Of a stretch of DNA of 64,000 nucleotides, positions 26,201-33,573 are shown piece after piece. The translations under genes were made by a program, and so were the position numbers. The notes under the pieces are model-generated. The model had not been told where the DNA came from. It saw nothing but the letters and a program-made list of their open reading frames with translations, and made no database searches. This DNA comes from Chitinophaga sp. S165. GTDB taxonomy: Bacteria; Bacteroidota; Bacteroidia; Chitinophagales; Chitinophagaceae. The stretch spans positions 1 through 64,000 of the forward strand of contig NZ_QGTG01000003.1 of NCBI RefSeq assembly GCF_003182155.1, in the 5' to 3' direction. Every line of letters starts with the position of its first letter. Position 1 is the first letter of the stretch.

Positions 26201-27013
26201 GGTATATTTTACCACCTGAAATTTGTCAGGATCGCTGCTTGCTTCAGCTGTATAGAAATTATCGTTGTCGTCTACAGCCAGCGATGAAAACGACCTGCCG
26301 GCGGCCAGTTGTGAGGCGCCAAAACCCGGTGCAGTCAATTTAACGATACGTCCACCACTGTTCTCGTGAAAGTCTGTAAGATAAATATTGTCATGTGAGT
26401 CAACGACAATATTGGTCGGATAAGTAGCCGGCGTAGCGAGGTCGCCGTCTCCATCAACAGGGTGATTGAAGCCATTCCAAACAACGGTGCCGGATAGTTG
26501 CTCTGCTCCGAAAGGATAGCGCACCAGTTGGTAGGTCTTGGTGCCGGAATTATATTCCATTGCCAGCAGGTTGTTACTGTTGTCAACTGCCAGCGCTGAA
26601 TAATAATTGCCAGTGTGAATTGTAGTCGGGGTGGTGTAAGCGGGGGCTGCGAGTTTAATTATGCTCCAGCCAATTGCGGGGTCAAGGTCAGGAACGGTGA
26701 CAAATATGTCTCCGAGTTCGTTGACCGCGAGCCCCCACGAGTAAATATTATTGCCGCTCAAGTTAGGAAGATTGGCGTAGAGTACCTGTCCTGGTGCCAC
26801 GCCATTTGTATACTTGACCACTTCGTACTTGCTACTTGTGTTATTGAAGCTCACAACGAAGAGGTTACCGGCATTATCTCTGGTCATGGCGCTATAGAAG
26901 CCGCCCGTTGCCAGGCTTGTCTTCGTATACTGCGCAAAGCCATTAAAGCCGGCAAGCATAAAGAAAAATATCAGCAAGATCCTGCTGATACGTTGGGTAA
27001 ATGTGTCATTCAT
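20237..27013 (-). CDS. Giant T9SS adhesin with Ig-like repeats and CHU_C sorting domain
   Basis: A 2258-residue protein from the ATG at 27013, chosen because the signal peptide (ending FNGFAQ) follows directly; 27052 is also in frame. After the signal come NHL-like propeller repeats (about 30-320), two or three Ig-like domains with DxAGN motifs, and then six two-domain units of about 215 residues. Each unit has a VP...YY.AG..(L/M)(N/D)F.V.(F/Y)(N/S)E module and a Big-type module (NAPFTV...FSE.V). A cadherin-like domain (about 1890-1990), further Ig-like domains and a gliding-motility C-terminal domain with LLTPNGDGKNDKWVI and IQIFDRAGRLVY follow. This is a type-B T9SS cargo exposed on the cell surface, probably for adhesion or gliding. 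Confidence 0.9.
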   Translation of the reverse strand: MNDTFTQRISRILLIFFFMLAGFNGFAQYTKTSLATGGFYSAMTRDNAGNLFVVSFNNTSSKYEVVKYTNGVAPGQVLYANLPNLSGNNIYSWGLAVNELGDIFVTVPDLDPAIGWSIIKLAAPAYTTPTTIHTGNYYSALAVDNSNNLLAMEYNSGTKTYQLVRYPFGAEQLSGTVVWNGFNHPVDGDGDLATPATYPTNIVVDSHDNIYLTDFHENSGGRIVKLTAPGFGASQLAAGRSFSSLAVDDNDNFYTAEASSDPDKFQVVKYTDLTQSGIPLYTELHRLQTITYFYPWGIAVMPNGNIFANDGENGGEIVKLAPPTINVTGVVAASANPTPASTVIYNVNFSGSATNVTPASFTLTTTGVTGASIVQITGSGTLYNVVVNTGTGTAGTVRLDVNGTGISPVVANAPYTSGATYNIDRVSPTGSITINSGAAYTNSTNVTLNLTANDASTPIQMAFAVDGGAFGAYEPFTASKAFTLPAGDGYKQVDYRLRDAAGNVTSGYFDGITLDQTAPNTTIGATRPSDPSASRDATFTFTANEVNCTFRGSLDGGPFNLITSPQTYTGLADGPHTFQVRAIDQAGNVDASPDGYLWIIDATGPQITSVGVPANEYYHAGQNLDFKVRYNEPAIVNDAAGKPYINIIIGLDAVQVPYLNGSGTTELTFRYTVQQGEMDMNGITVQPLVQNNSGTIKDALGNDASTTLQNVDPTTLVRINTSIPSVTLSFVPPTTMPTNAPFTVRAVFSEAVSGLSESDFNVLNTTVSSLSTSDNTTYEVLMTPSSDGTRTISLPSGIAENIGHNPNTPSNTLTYTYDATAPTVSSVVVPAPKYYKAGETMTFTVNFSEDIVVDRTGGSPALRITLASGTVDADYVSETSNSITFSYTVVNGDMDMDGIAVTALIPNGATIRDAATNNANVTLNGVPSTTNVRVNTSHPSTSITSTAPAIVNAPFNATINFSESVTNFAPTDVTVSNGVVQGFTQITGSTYLIQIAPGIDGIVTVKVDPDVAQNIGDNGNSASNILSRIYDIAPPAVTAVNVPANGYYKAGQVMNFTIRFSEGITLNTTNGTPSLSFLIGTTLVQTTFSGLNGTDGLNFSYTVVNGEMDMDGIEVGDLTLNNATIVDVADNAALLDLHGVDNTTGVFVNTQHPSVVLTTSAPAIVNAPFTVNVNFSESVTGFNEGDLTVTNGTAGSLAGSNGAYTVLISPSSNGQVTITLPPDAAVNIGDNGNTGSNTLNLTYDGTAPAVTSVAVPPNEYYNAGATLDFIVRFNEDLIINTTGGNPTLELNIGGTTVNASYTGTNGTNGLNFSYIVLNGQMDMDGIQVVALNANGSTIRDAATNNANLTLNNVGNTTMVRVNTTHPTVSISTPSAANVNTPFTVNIDFSENVTGFTSADITVTNATVSPVTVIDNAHFSVIVVPQGEGQVTVNVPADVAENIGHNGNTTSNTLNITYDITKPKVASVSVPAPKYYNAGQVLNFVVHYNEDVIINLTGGTPYVSVEVGSTLVNAMYDAVASTTRDLHFNYTVVNGDEDMDGIIIGTLELNGSTMKDAANNDADLTLYNTDNTSAVRVNTTSPTATLSSTANTLINAPFTVTATFSEPVTVLTESDFSVTNGTVSGLNNTANTTYTVTVTPDLDGPVTIQMPANAAVNVGGNANTPSNTLNFTYDGTKPSVNSVFVPVNGYYKQGDVLNFIVFFNENINLNTAGGAPYLNVNLTSGTVQAAYTIATANSLSFSYTVQPGDMDLNGIQLGTALVLNGATIKDDATNDADLALSNVGNMTQVFVHTGSPSVQLSTGAATRVNAPFTVTIVFNEEVNGLAAGDFTLTNATAGTLSTTDNITYTLVVTPTADGAVTIQLPANQAQNVVFNDNTASNTLSVTYDATAPVIDGGLSFDVLERSAVGTLVGKATATDASGIFQNWAIASDDSNGAFSIDANGNITVADQAKLNAKVGTTVNLTVTVSDGLNTSVATPVTIAVKLVNQSPTLDAIDNETVCPGTEHTIQLTGASAVEPGQTYSFNIITNNASSFDKLSVSTTGLVTYQLKPGATGTSTVTVTIKDNGGIANGGTDTLRRSFSIEVATLGAVTITSDKGTSISKGDVVHLTATGGTIYQWDNADGIISGQQTAVLEARPMENTTYHVTVSNAAGCSNTADFTISVVADFKVDATNLLTPNGDGKNDKWVIRNLDAYPDNEIQIFDRAGRLVYTRRNYSNDWDGTMNGSPLGEGTYYYILKIQGGAKTAKGYITIIRDRN
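21350..25200 (-). repeat. Six tandem repeats of about 645 bp inside the adhesin gene
   Basis: The YY.AG motif codons recur near 25165, 24510, 23866, 23228, 22585 and 21940, spaced 655, 644, 638, 643 and 645 bp. Units are similar but not identical in DNA, so they arose by old duplication with drift. Such arrays can still change copy number by recombination and are prone to short-read misassembly. Confidence 0.8.
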
Positions 27014-27024
27014 GATGATACTTG

Positions 27025-28188
27025 TTAAATGCAGAGAAAAGGGTTTTGCCATCCGGACGCGGATTCATTGTGAATCACCTCAAATTCTTTCGCATCATAG
27101 CGCATTCCTGACCCCTGATCAAGAATAATTTTGTTTATTTTATTACCAGTTGTACTGATCTTGAGAATGTTGGCTGAAGGCAGGGCAAATCCTGAAGCGG
27201 GGTAAAAGTTTTTTTGTCCTCTGGGGCCATCTATCACACCAGTGCGGAGTTGTTGCTTTACTGCGTCCCAGTCCTTCTTTTTGGCATACGGTAACAATTC
27301 CCGCCACATTAATCCGGCTTCATATCCCATGAGCGCGTAAATATTAGCAGGTTGCTGTGCTATGCTTTCGAACTTCTTTACAAATTGCTGGTTTGCTTTA
27401 TTCTGGTCTTCACGCATCCACATCATGGACGTGTAGATTTCCAGGTCAATGTGTTTAATGTCTTCCAATATGTCATCGTAAGCCATCGTTTCATTGATCA
27501 GCAATGGGATCTTTTTATGAAAACCGCTTAATATCCATTTTTCAAGAAACTGAGTACCCATGCTGCCAGCGAAGATGGCATGTACATACGGTGGGGGATC
27601 TTTGGCGAGTTTTGTAAAGAGTTCGTCCAGCTCCATTCTTTTCGGATCATTTTTATCGAATGGTAATACCGTCATACTTATCTGTGTGCTGCCTGCTGCT
27701 GTCACGCCTTCTTTAAAGGCGCTATGCAGGTGGTAACCAGCTTCATAAACAGGCATGACCATATGACCTCCATTCCCAAAATACCCCTGCGCCCATTTAC
27801 CGAATGCATACTGTGATTGCCACAGCTGATGTGATGCATAAAATACATCTGGACTGAGGTAAGAGAAATGAGGAATATATTCACCCATATCAAAGAAGAA
27901 GGCGGGCCTTTTCGTATTCTCCACCAGGGGGACAATGTCGGGGGCTACCTGGTAACTTATAAGACCAGACAGTATATCGACATTATTAAAGAAAAGGAGC
28001 TTGCGGGCAGCAGTAACAGAAGCATCAGCGCTTCCCATGTGGGTATATTCTGATGTAAACTGCACTGTTCTTTGCCTTACGGGATCTAAACCCATGCCCA
28101 GCAGCCAGCCTGTTACCAGGTGGGCAGAATAAGCAGGATATACACCGGAATAAGGAGTTAGGAACCCAATAGAAAGCGCTGATTGCAT
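27025..28188 (-). CDS. Periplasmic-binding-type (ABC substrate-binding-like) protein without signal peptide
   Basis: A 387-residue protein with the type I periplasmic binding fold of the leucine/amide-binding family (Peripla_BP_6): IGFLTPYSGVYP at the very N-terminus, then ARKLLFFNNVDILSGLIS, YEAGYHLHSAFKEGVTAAG and IYALMGYEAGLMWRE. The mature fold starts at residue 6, so there is no room for a signal peptide or lipoprotein box, and no in-frame upstream start was seen. There is no ABC permease or ATPase nearby. It sits 9 nt after the tail-collar gene and 11 nt before the adhesin start, so it is probably an intracellular sensor or chaperone-like partner of that operon. That role is inference. 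Confidence 0.75.
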   Translation of the reverse strand: MQSALSIGFLTPYSGVYPAYSAHLVTGWLLGMGLDPVRQRTVQFTSEYTHMGSADASVTAARKLLFFNNVDILSGLISYQVAPDIVPLVENTKRPAFFFDMGEYIPHFSYLSPDVFYASHQLWQSQYAFGKWAQGYFGNGGHMVMPVYEAGYHLHSAFKEGVTAAGSTQISMTVLPFDKNDPKRMELDELFTKLAKDPPPYVHAIFAGSMGTQFLEKWILSGFHKKIPLLINETMAYDDILEDIKHIDLEIYTSMMWMREDQNKANQQFVKKFESIAQQPANIYALMGYEAGLMWRELLPYAKKKDWDAVKQQLRTGVIDGPRGQKNFYPASGFALPSANILKISTTGNKINKIILDQGSGMRYDAKEFEVIHNESASGWQNPFLCI

Positions 28189-28197
28189 ATAAGTTTT

Positions 28198-28791
28198 TTA
28201 GTTACGGCTAGGGAAAATACCTGCAGTGGCGATGAGATAGCTCACACCGAGGTATGGGTTCATAATGCTGAATGGCTGGCTGCCACCTGCAATACCAACG
28301 TTTACTGTACCGGTTACGTTAGTAGTAGGCGCCAGGAAGGTCGTGTTGTCCGGAACTCCATATCCTTTAAGTGGCTGTGCACTCGGACCGCCGCCCTGGG
28401 TTGGCAGCTGCGCAGGCACCACGGTAGGGCCAGGCATGGCAGTAGAACCAAGAGCTGCGGTAGCGGCTTGCGCTACGGAAGCTGATGCAATTGTACCTGT
28501 GTGATTATGCGCAGGCATGTTGGTGATCAGCAGGGTGGTGCTAGGTGTACCGCCTATCTGGCCCAGGTCAACATTAGGTAATCCGGGACCTTGTCCGGTA
28601 CCGATCGGCATACGGCCTCTCAGGTCAGGTAAGGCAAACGTAGTCTGGCCGTTACCGCCATAGGTTGTACCTAAAAGGGAAAACAGGGCAGTGTTTTGAG
28701 CGATGCTCAAAATTTGTCCCATACAAAAAGCCCATCCTCTTATTGCAAAATTTCCTCCAAAAAGAATGATCATTGCTAAATACGGTTCCAT
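28198..28791 (-). CDS. Phage tail collar / MdpB-like protein
   Basis: A 197-residue protein. The N-terminal half matches the tail-collar domain pattern closely: MIILFGGNFAIRGWAFCMGQ, ISQNTALFSLLGTTYGG-like (here IAQNTALFSLLGTTYGG), and QTTFALPDLRGRMPIG (about 53-68). A NMPAHNHTG histidine motif follows, then a low-complexity Ala/Pro/Gly part. In phages this domain sits at tail-fibre tips; in bacteria relatives are called microcystin-dependent (MdpB) proteins. No other phage gene is near, so it is a domesticated member. It is 26 nt downstream of the Gfo/Idh gene. Confidence 0.85.
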   Translation of the reverse strand: MEPYLAMIILFGGNFAIRGWAFCMGQILSIAQNTALFSLLGTTYGGNGQTTFALPDLRGRMPIGTGQGPGLPNVDLGQIGGTPSTTLLITNMPAHNHTGTIASASVAQAATAALGSTAMPGPTVVPAQLPTQGGGPSAQPLKGYGVPDNTTFLAPTTNVTGTVNVGIAGGSQPFSIMNPYLGVSYLIATAGIFPSRN

Positions 28792-28817
28792 TGATCCAAA
28801 TTTTAAGTGTGTTTAAT

Positions 28818-29987
28818 TTATATAATCGGGTTATTCCTAAACTCCGGGAATTGGACGGTCGCCCCTCCACGTTGTGCCGACAGGGTTGCCATAGGGCCTA
28901 TCAAACTGTTGGCTGCAGCTGCATAAACCGGTAACTCACCTTTAACAGGCTGCTGTACACTGTTTACGAATTCATGTAACGCCAGTGCATAGCCGTCGCC
29001 ATCTTCTGCATACTGCTCTATATGCGGTTTGCCTGCCTCCCATATCTGGTTAGCCGGACTCTGATCTTTCAGGTAAATGGAGTTGATAAGGTCCATCCAG
29101 GTACCCTGGCTGCCAGTAACCTGGAAACCAGTAGAGGCAGGGCGATCTTGTCCTGCATCCATCTGGAGCGATAGGGTTTGCCCCTGTTGTGTGGTCAGTT
29201 CAATTGTCTGAACATCACCGGAGGTAAAGACCAGTCGCGCAGGTCCTTTTTCAGAACGCGGTTTGTTGATCACGTACTGCTGTTTTTCTTTTACCACACG
29301 CAGTGATACAAAGGTGTTACCCTTTTTCACTCCCAACATCCTGGCTGCCGCAGCTGCCGGATATACAGGATAAGAGGTCGCCTTGTCATCGTGTGCGGCC
29401 GGCAATACATCATGGCGTGCTCCAGCCCGAATTGATGTCAGTTCACCAAAAACACCTTCCTTCGCCATGTTCGTTACGGCCAGGAGGTCACGGCGATAAC
29501 TGTACTCGTCCAGCGTAAAATACTGACGGCCCGTTTGCTCACTGATGCGCACAATGTCCATGTGCTCTTCCAGTGTAGCGCCCATTATGGCACCGCAGGC
29601 AACATGTTTACCCGCCAGCATCGCTGCTTTGGCAATGGTGTAGTGTTGCTCCCAGGGTGTTGCAATGATAACGGCGTCAATGTCTTTACGGGAAAGTAAA
29701 GTCTCGTAAGTGTCCTCATAAATGTCCGGACGGCTGTAGCCTGCTTTGCTGAATAACTGAAGGCTCTGACGGATGGCTTTGGGATCGGTGTCGCTGATTG
29801 CTCTTACATCCACATTTTTACTTTGGAGTGCCTGGTCCAGATACTGTTGTCCCCACAATCCAGTACCAATGAAACCAATGCGTAGACGAGAACCTTTTCC
29901 TGCGGTCAGGTAAGACGGCAGAAAGGTAAGTACGGGGGATAAAATAGCGGCATTCTTCAAGAAATGCCTTCTGCTGGTTGTATGCAT
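28818..29987 (-). CDS. Tat-exported Gfo/Idh/MocA family oxidoreductase
   Basis: A 389-residue protein with a textbook twin-arginine signal (SRRHFLK at about 5-11) followed by a hydrophobic stretch. The Rossmann fold begins RIGFIGTGLWGQQYL (about 36-50), with AIIMAT-like VIIATPWEQHY and GKHVACGAIMG (the usual EKP-type position reads CGA here, so the catalytic lysine may be missing). The C-terminal Gfo/Idh domain ends LHEFVNSVQQPVKGE. Family members act on sugars and inositols with NAD(P). It is the first gene of the adhesin operon, under the promoter at 30160-30192. Confidence 0.85.
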   Translation of the reverse strand: MHTTSRRHFLKNAAILSPVLTFLPSYLTAGKGSRLRIGFIGTGLWGQQYLDQALQSKNVDVRAISDTDPKAIRQSLQLFSKAGYSRPDIYEDTYETLLSRKDIDAVIIATPWEQHYTIAKAAMLAGKHVACGAIMGATLEEHMDIVRISEQTGRQYFTLDEYSYRRDLLAVTNMAKEGVFGELTSIRAGARHDVLPAAHDDKATSYPVYPAAAAARMLGVKKGNTFVSLRVVKEKQQYVINKPRSEKGPARLVFTSGDVQTIELTTQQGQTLSLQMDAGQDRPASTGFQVTGSQGTWMDLINSIYLKDQSPANQIWEAGKPHIEQYAEDGDGYALALHEFVNSVQQPVKGELPVYAAAANSLIGPMATLSAQRGGATVQFPEFRNNPII

Positions 29988-30159
29988 AAGGAATTATTCC
30001 TACGTTAGGTTTCGATGAAAAACAATAAAATAGGTTCCAAAAAACAGATTGAAAAAATACGTCCCCTCTAAATAAGACAGATATTACGTTTACGGTCGTT
30101 GTAGGTTTTCAAATAGATCAGGGTTAAAACTATATTATATGGAATATGTGATATATGTG

Positions 30160-30192
30160 CAAAGATATATCTTCTTTTTTTTAGTAAGCAAA
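30160..30192 (-). promoter_or_regulatory. Promoter of the Gfo/Idh-collar-adhesin-PorP operon
   Basis: Read on the minus strand: TTTG (30192-30189), 21 nt, then TATCTTTG (30167-30160), an exact fit to the Bacteroidota TTTG-N21-TAnnTTTG promoter. It implies a leader of about 165 nt before the start at 29987. The surrounding 30000-30238 is very AT-rich and gene-free. Confidence 0.65.
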
Positions 30193-30238
30193 TAATTTTT
30201 TAATAGATATTTAACACTATATGTAGTGCGCTTGCAGT

Positions 30239-31606
30239 CTATTTTCTTCTATAGCCTGCAGCTCCTATGGATGAGCCTTCCCGGGGATGATAATATGCGG
30301 CTGGGTTCACGCCGGCGGCTAACAGGGTTTCAAACTTCTTATTTTCTTCATTTTTAACGCCTTCAGTGGCATCTCCGCCTTCTTCTACGTAGACGTAATT
30401 TCTGATATTCGCACCGGTCCCGCCATTGGGTGCAATGAATACATTTCCGCTCACGATCTGCTTCCCTTTCATACCGGTATAGCCATTTATGCGCAGACTG
30501 TTTCCTTTGGTACAGGCAACGGTATTGTTAGTGATCTTTACAATGGCATTTTCAGTTCCTCTCATACTGATACCATCGCCCTGGTTATCTGCAAAAAGGT
30601 TATTGCTGATGATATGGGTAGCGCCGTTCTCTCCCGAACCATAGAACTGGCAGAATTCTCCCCAGCCGTCGTGCACATAGTTGTCGTGCGTGTTCGTATT
30701 GGTAGTACGGCCGCCAATGAGGATCCCTCCGTTATGTGCCGCATTACGCTGTGTGCCCCAATGTGTCACTTCGTTGTTAAAGATCTCCAGTCCGTCGATG
30801 GCAGACGTCTGGATCCCATCCAGGCCGATATTGCTGATCAGGTTATTGTAGATCTTTACGTTCTTCCATTTAACAGGTTGCACGTAGTCATGACCGGGCG
30901 TAAACTTTGAAGGAGATCCGTAATAAGGCTGATTGACGGTATGGTCCCAGTAGGTAGCCGTATGGCCAATGTACATAGCTTCATTCTTCGCGCCGGTAAT
31001 GGTGATGTCGTGTATCAGTAAATTGTTGATCGTCGTATTGGGATAGGCTGTACTCTTATCGCCTTTTATAGGGTCTGTCTTCGCTACAATGCCATTGCCG
31101 CCGTTGGTAATGGTCAGAAAACATACTTCAATATTATCCGTCTTATTGCCTATCTGCAACTGGCGATAGGCTTCCCTTGCCTGTTGTGTTGACCCATTGA
31201 TGACGATCATATTCCTGTCTGACTCGCCGCCAAAACGGATATAATGACAATTGGAAAATTCACAGGCCGCTGAATAGCCGCCCCCATTCCAGTTTGGCTC
31301 ACCGATCTTTACCACCGTGTTACGATAGTTACGGATGATGATCGGTTTTTCCGCACTGCCGTTCATATTGGTAAAGGACACCGACTTGAAATTTCCTTTC
31401 AGGTTAAGGACATCGCCCGGACGGTAAGTGTTCCGCCTATTGTCAATGTCAAGTCTTCCGTTTCTGTCTGCCGTCAGGGTGTACTCCTTTGCAGTGGACG
31501 TAACGGTGTCTGTCAGGCTGGAAATATGCGTATTATCGCCTGGGGTTAGTTTGGTATCTGAGGAATAACTAACAACAACTAAGTATAAAAGGGCTGCTAC
31601 AATCAT
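30239..31606 (-). CDS. Right-handed parallel beta-helix repeat protein
   Basis: A 455-residue exported protein with an N-terminal hydrophobic segment (MIVAALLYLVVVSYSS) that is a signal anchor or signal peptide. A beta-helix follows with repeated short turns such as NNLLIHDITITGAKNEAMYI, KIYNNLISNIGLDGI, LEIFNNEVTHWG and HDNYVHDGWGEF. This is the pectate-lyase-like/chondroitinase-B-like NosD or beta_helix fold. No complete lyase active site can be named. It probably binds or cuts a polysaccharide at the cell surface. Confidence 0.75.
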   Translation of the reverse strand: MIVAALLYLVVVSYSSDTKLTPGDNTHISSLTDTVTSTAKEYTLTADRNGRLDIDNRRNTYRPGDVLNLKGNFKSVSFTNMNGSAEKPIIIRNYRNTVVKIGEPNWNGGGYSAACEFSNCHYIRFGGESDRNMIVINGSTQQAREAYRQLQIGNKTDNIEVCFLTITNGGNGIVAKTDPIKGDKSTAYPNTTINNLLIHDITITGAKNEAMYIGHTATYWDHTVNQPYYGSPSKFTPGHDYVQPVKWKNVKIYNNLISNIGLDGIQTSAIDGLEIFNNEVTHWGTQRNAAHNGGILIGGRTTNTNTHDNYVHDGWGEFCQFYGSGENGATHIISNNLFADNQGDGISMRGTENAIVKITNNTVACTKGNSLRINGYTGMKGKQIVSGNVFIAPNGGTGANIRNYVYVEEGGDATEGVKNEENKKFETLLAAGVNPAAYYHPREGSSIGAAGYRRK

Positions 31607-31728
31607 GGGATATCCAAGTTAGCTCAATTTTTAATGCAACGACGCAGCAGGAGGGGAAAAATTGCGATTTCTTCAAATGGGTCCCGGTATTGGTCACCGG
31701 AACCGGAATTGTAGTAGTAACTTAACGT

Positions 31729-32190
31729 ATGGCAAAACAAAGTGCTGGCATATTACTCTACCGGAAGAAGGCAAGGCAGCTGGAAGTCTTTTTAGGGCAT
31801 CCGGGAGGGCCTTTCTGGGCAAAAAAGGACGCTGGCAGCTGGTCTATTCCCAAAGGGGAATACCTGGACGGAGAAGAGCCATTGCAGGCTGCCATCCGGG
31901 AGTTTGAGGAAGAGACAGGCTACCGGCCCTCGGGAGATTTCATCCAGCTTTCAACCATCCGTCAGAAAGGCCATAAAACGGTGCATTGCTGGGCAGTAGC
32001 GGGAGAACTGAACGCCGATACCATCGTCAGTAACCTGTTTGAAATGGAATGGCCCCCACGCTCGGGCAAGATGAAGACTTTCCCGGAGATCGACCGTGCG
32101 GCATGGTTCCCCTTAGACATAGCCCGGGAAAAGATCAATGAGCGGCAAGCCAGTTTTATTGATGAACTTGAAAAACTCATTGATGAATAG
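31729..32190 (+). CDS. NUDIX hydrolase
   Basis: A 153-residue cytoplasmic protein. The NUDIX box runs from GEYLDGEEP through REFEEETGY (about 43-66), with all the key Gly, Arg and Glu residues (GX5EX7REUXEEXGU). The N-terminal AGILLYRKKARQLEVFLGHPGG is typical of the family. It hydrolyses a nucleoside diphosphate linked to another group; the exact substrate is unknown. It is monocistronic as far as can be seen. Confidence 0.9.
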   Translation: MAKQSAGILLYRKKARQLEVFLGHPGGPFWAKKDAGSWSIPKGEYLDGEEPLQAAIREFEEETGYRPSGDFIQLSTIRQKGHKTVHCWAVAGELNADTIVSNLFEMEWPPRSGKMKTFPEIDRAAWFPLDIAREKINERQASFIDELEKLIDE

Positions 32191-32307
32191 TTTCTACAAC
32201 ATCCACAGTACCAGGCTGCTTATGTAGCATGTTCACCCCCGCAGAGGTGTGTTTATCTCCCTATTTAACACGGCGCGTTCTGGCTTGATTTTGTGACGGG
32301 TACAGGT

Positions 32308-32769
32308 ATGGAAAACAATACAAAAGGCAGTCTGAAGATCTCAAGTACTGCATTTGACCACGAAGGCGTTATTCCTTCCAAATATACCTGCGAAGGTGAG
32401 GAGGTCAATCCGCCGTTACAGATAGACCAGATACCCACTGGTGCAGCGACACTGTCTATCATTATGGAAGATCCGGATGCACCTAACGGTACTTTCGATC
32501 ATTGGCTGGTATGGAATATTCCTCCTACAAACCTCATTGGCGGAGACACGGTGCCCGGTATCTGCGGAAAGAACGGGGGAGGCAAAACGGGTTACTATGG
32601 TCCTTGTCCACCGTCAGGCTTTCACAGGTATTACTTTCATGTCTTTGCGCTGGATACAGAACTGGACCTGGAAGTAGGCGCTGATAAGGCTACTTTGCAA
32701 CAGGCCATGCAGGGGCACATCCTGGCAGAGGGAGTGCTGATGGGCCGCTATCAGAAACACGGATTATAG
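32308..32769 (+). CDS. YbhB/YbcL family PEBP-like protein
   Basis: A 153-residue protein from the ATG at 32308; the in-frame GTG at 32293 is less likely. The PEBP/Raf-kinase-inhibitor-like motifs are present: EDPDAPNGTFDHWLVWNIP (about 51-69) and a PCPPSGFHRYYFHVFALD segment (about 93-110). Members bind phosphate or phospholipid-like anions; the bacterial role is poorly defined. No signal peptide. Confidence 0.9.
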   Translation: MENNTKGSLKISSTAFDHEGVIPSKYTCEGEEVNPPLQIDQIPTGAATLSIIMEDPDAPNGTFDHWLVWNIPPTNLIGGDTVPGICGKNGGGKTGYYGPCPPSGFHRYYFHVFALDTELDLEVGADKATLQQAMQGHILAEGVLMGRYQKHGL

Positions 32770-32795
32770 ATAACGTTATGCATGCTTTAATAACG

Positions 32796-32839
32796 AAGGG
32801 CTGACAGGATTGGGAAACCGTCCTGTACAGCCCTCTTTT
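32796..32839. terminator. Long-stem terminator between convergent genes
   Basis: AGGGCTG-ACAGGA (32797-32809) pairs with TCCTGT-a-CAGCCCT (32821-32834), followed by CTTTTA. Confidence 0.75.
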
Positions 32840-32852
32840 AATTTTATCCAAG

Positions 32853-33377
32853 TCATGCAGGTTCTTCACTGGCCTTTGCGTTAATATTACTTTCCGCAAT
32901 GATCGTCAGTGTGGCATCCGTTTCCTTTTCTTCCGTTAAGACTGCTCTCAACATGTCGGCCACTTCAATTTCACCCAGGGTGCTTGCGAGTGTTACAAGG
33001 CTGCCATAACAGGCAATTTCATAATGCTCCACTTTCTGTGCGGCAATGATGAGTGCTACGTCCCTTTGAGCAGAACCTTCATCTGTTTCGTCTATTACCT
33101 GCCAGCCTTCATCGAATAGTCCCTGTAAGCCCATGCTAGGTTCTGCCTGTGCCGGTAAGCCGAGCATTTCAAATGCACGTTCTACTATCTTTATATGTTC
33201 TTCAGTTTGCTGCCTGTGCATATCGAATGCCTGTATCAGCTCTTCATTGGTAGCAGCGCCCGTCATGGTGGAAAGGACATTTACCAGGTGTTGTTCTGAC
33301 CAGTATATTTCCTGTAACATGGTAACGAAGAACTCCTCCAGTTTGGAGTTAGCGGTAGTGTTGGATAGTATCTGCAT
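32853..33377 (-). CDS. DUF892 (YciE/YciF-like) ferritin-like protein
   Basis: A 174-residue four-helix protein. Pattern FFVTMLQEIYWSEQHLV, DMHRQQTEEHIKIVERAFEMLG, then AAQKVEHYEIACYGSL, gives the carboxylate and histidine positions of a ferritin-like di-iron bundle. Members are linked to stress responses. It is single and divergent from the AraC-type regulator. Confidence 0.9.
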   Translation of the reverse strand: MQILSNTTANSKLEEFFVTMLQEIYWSEQHLVNVLSTMTGAATNEELIQAFDMHRQQTEEHIKIVERAFEMLGLPAQAEPSMGLQGLFDEGWQVIDETDEGSAQRDVALIIAAQKVEHYEIACYGSLVTLASTLGEIEVADMLRAVLTEEKETDATLTIIAESNINAKASEEPA

Positions 33378-33573
33378 AATTCAAGGTTTTAATTACACAC
33401 GGCCCAAATACTATACCGTGAAGAAGAAGGATGAAAATGATCCTGGTAACGATGTTATTTGTAGAAACAAGTACATATACAACGAGGAGCTTTCCACACA
33501 AACAGCCGAAGATCCCAGCGTACTACCTCCCGTTTATAAAATACCTATCTTTGAACAGGATAATAAAAGGTCT

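Noticed and set aside
19439..27028. Many open frames on the plus strand opposite PorP and the adhesin
   Set aside because: They mirror the repeat structure and codon bias of the real minus-strand genes and have no domain signal of their own.
28198..28791. Prophage, because of a tail-collar protein
   Set aside because: No other phage gene is near. Single collar (MdpB-like) genes are common in bacterial chromosomes.
33133..33573. Long N-terminal extension of the AraC-type regulator
   Set aside because: Most of it runs antisense through the DUF892 gene. Only the part from 33418 remains a possible alternative start.
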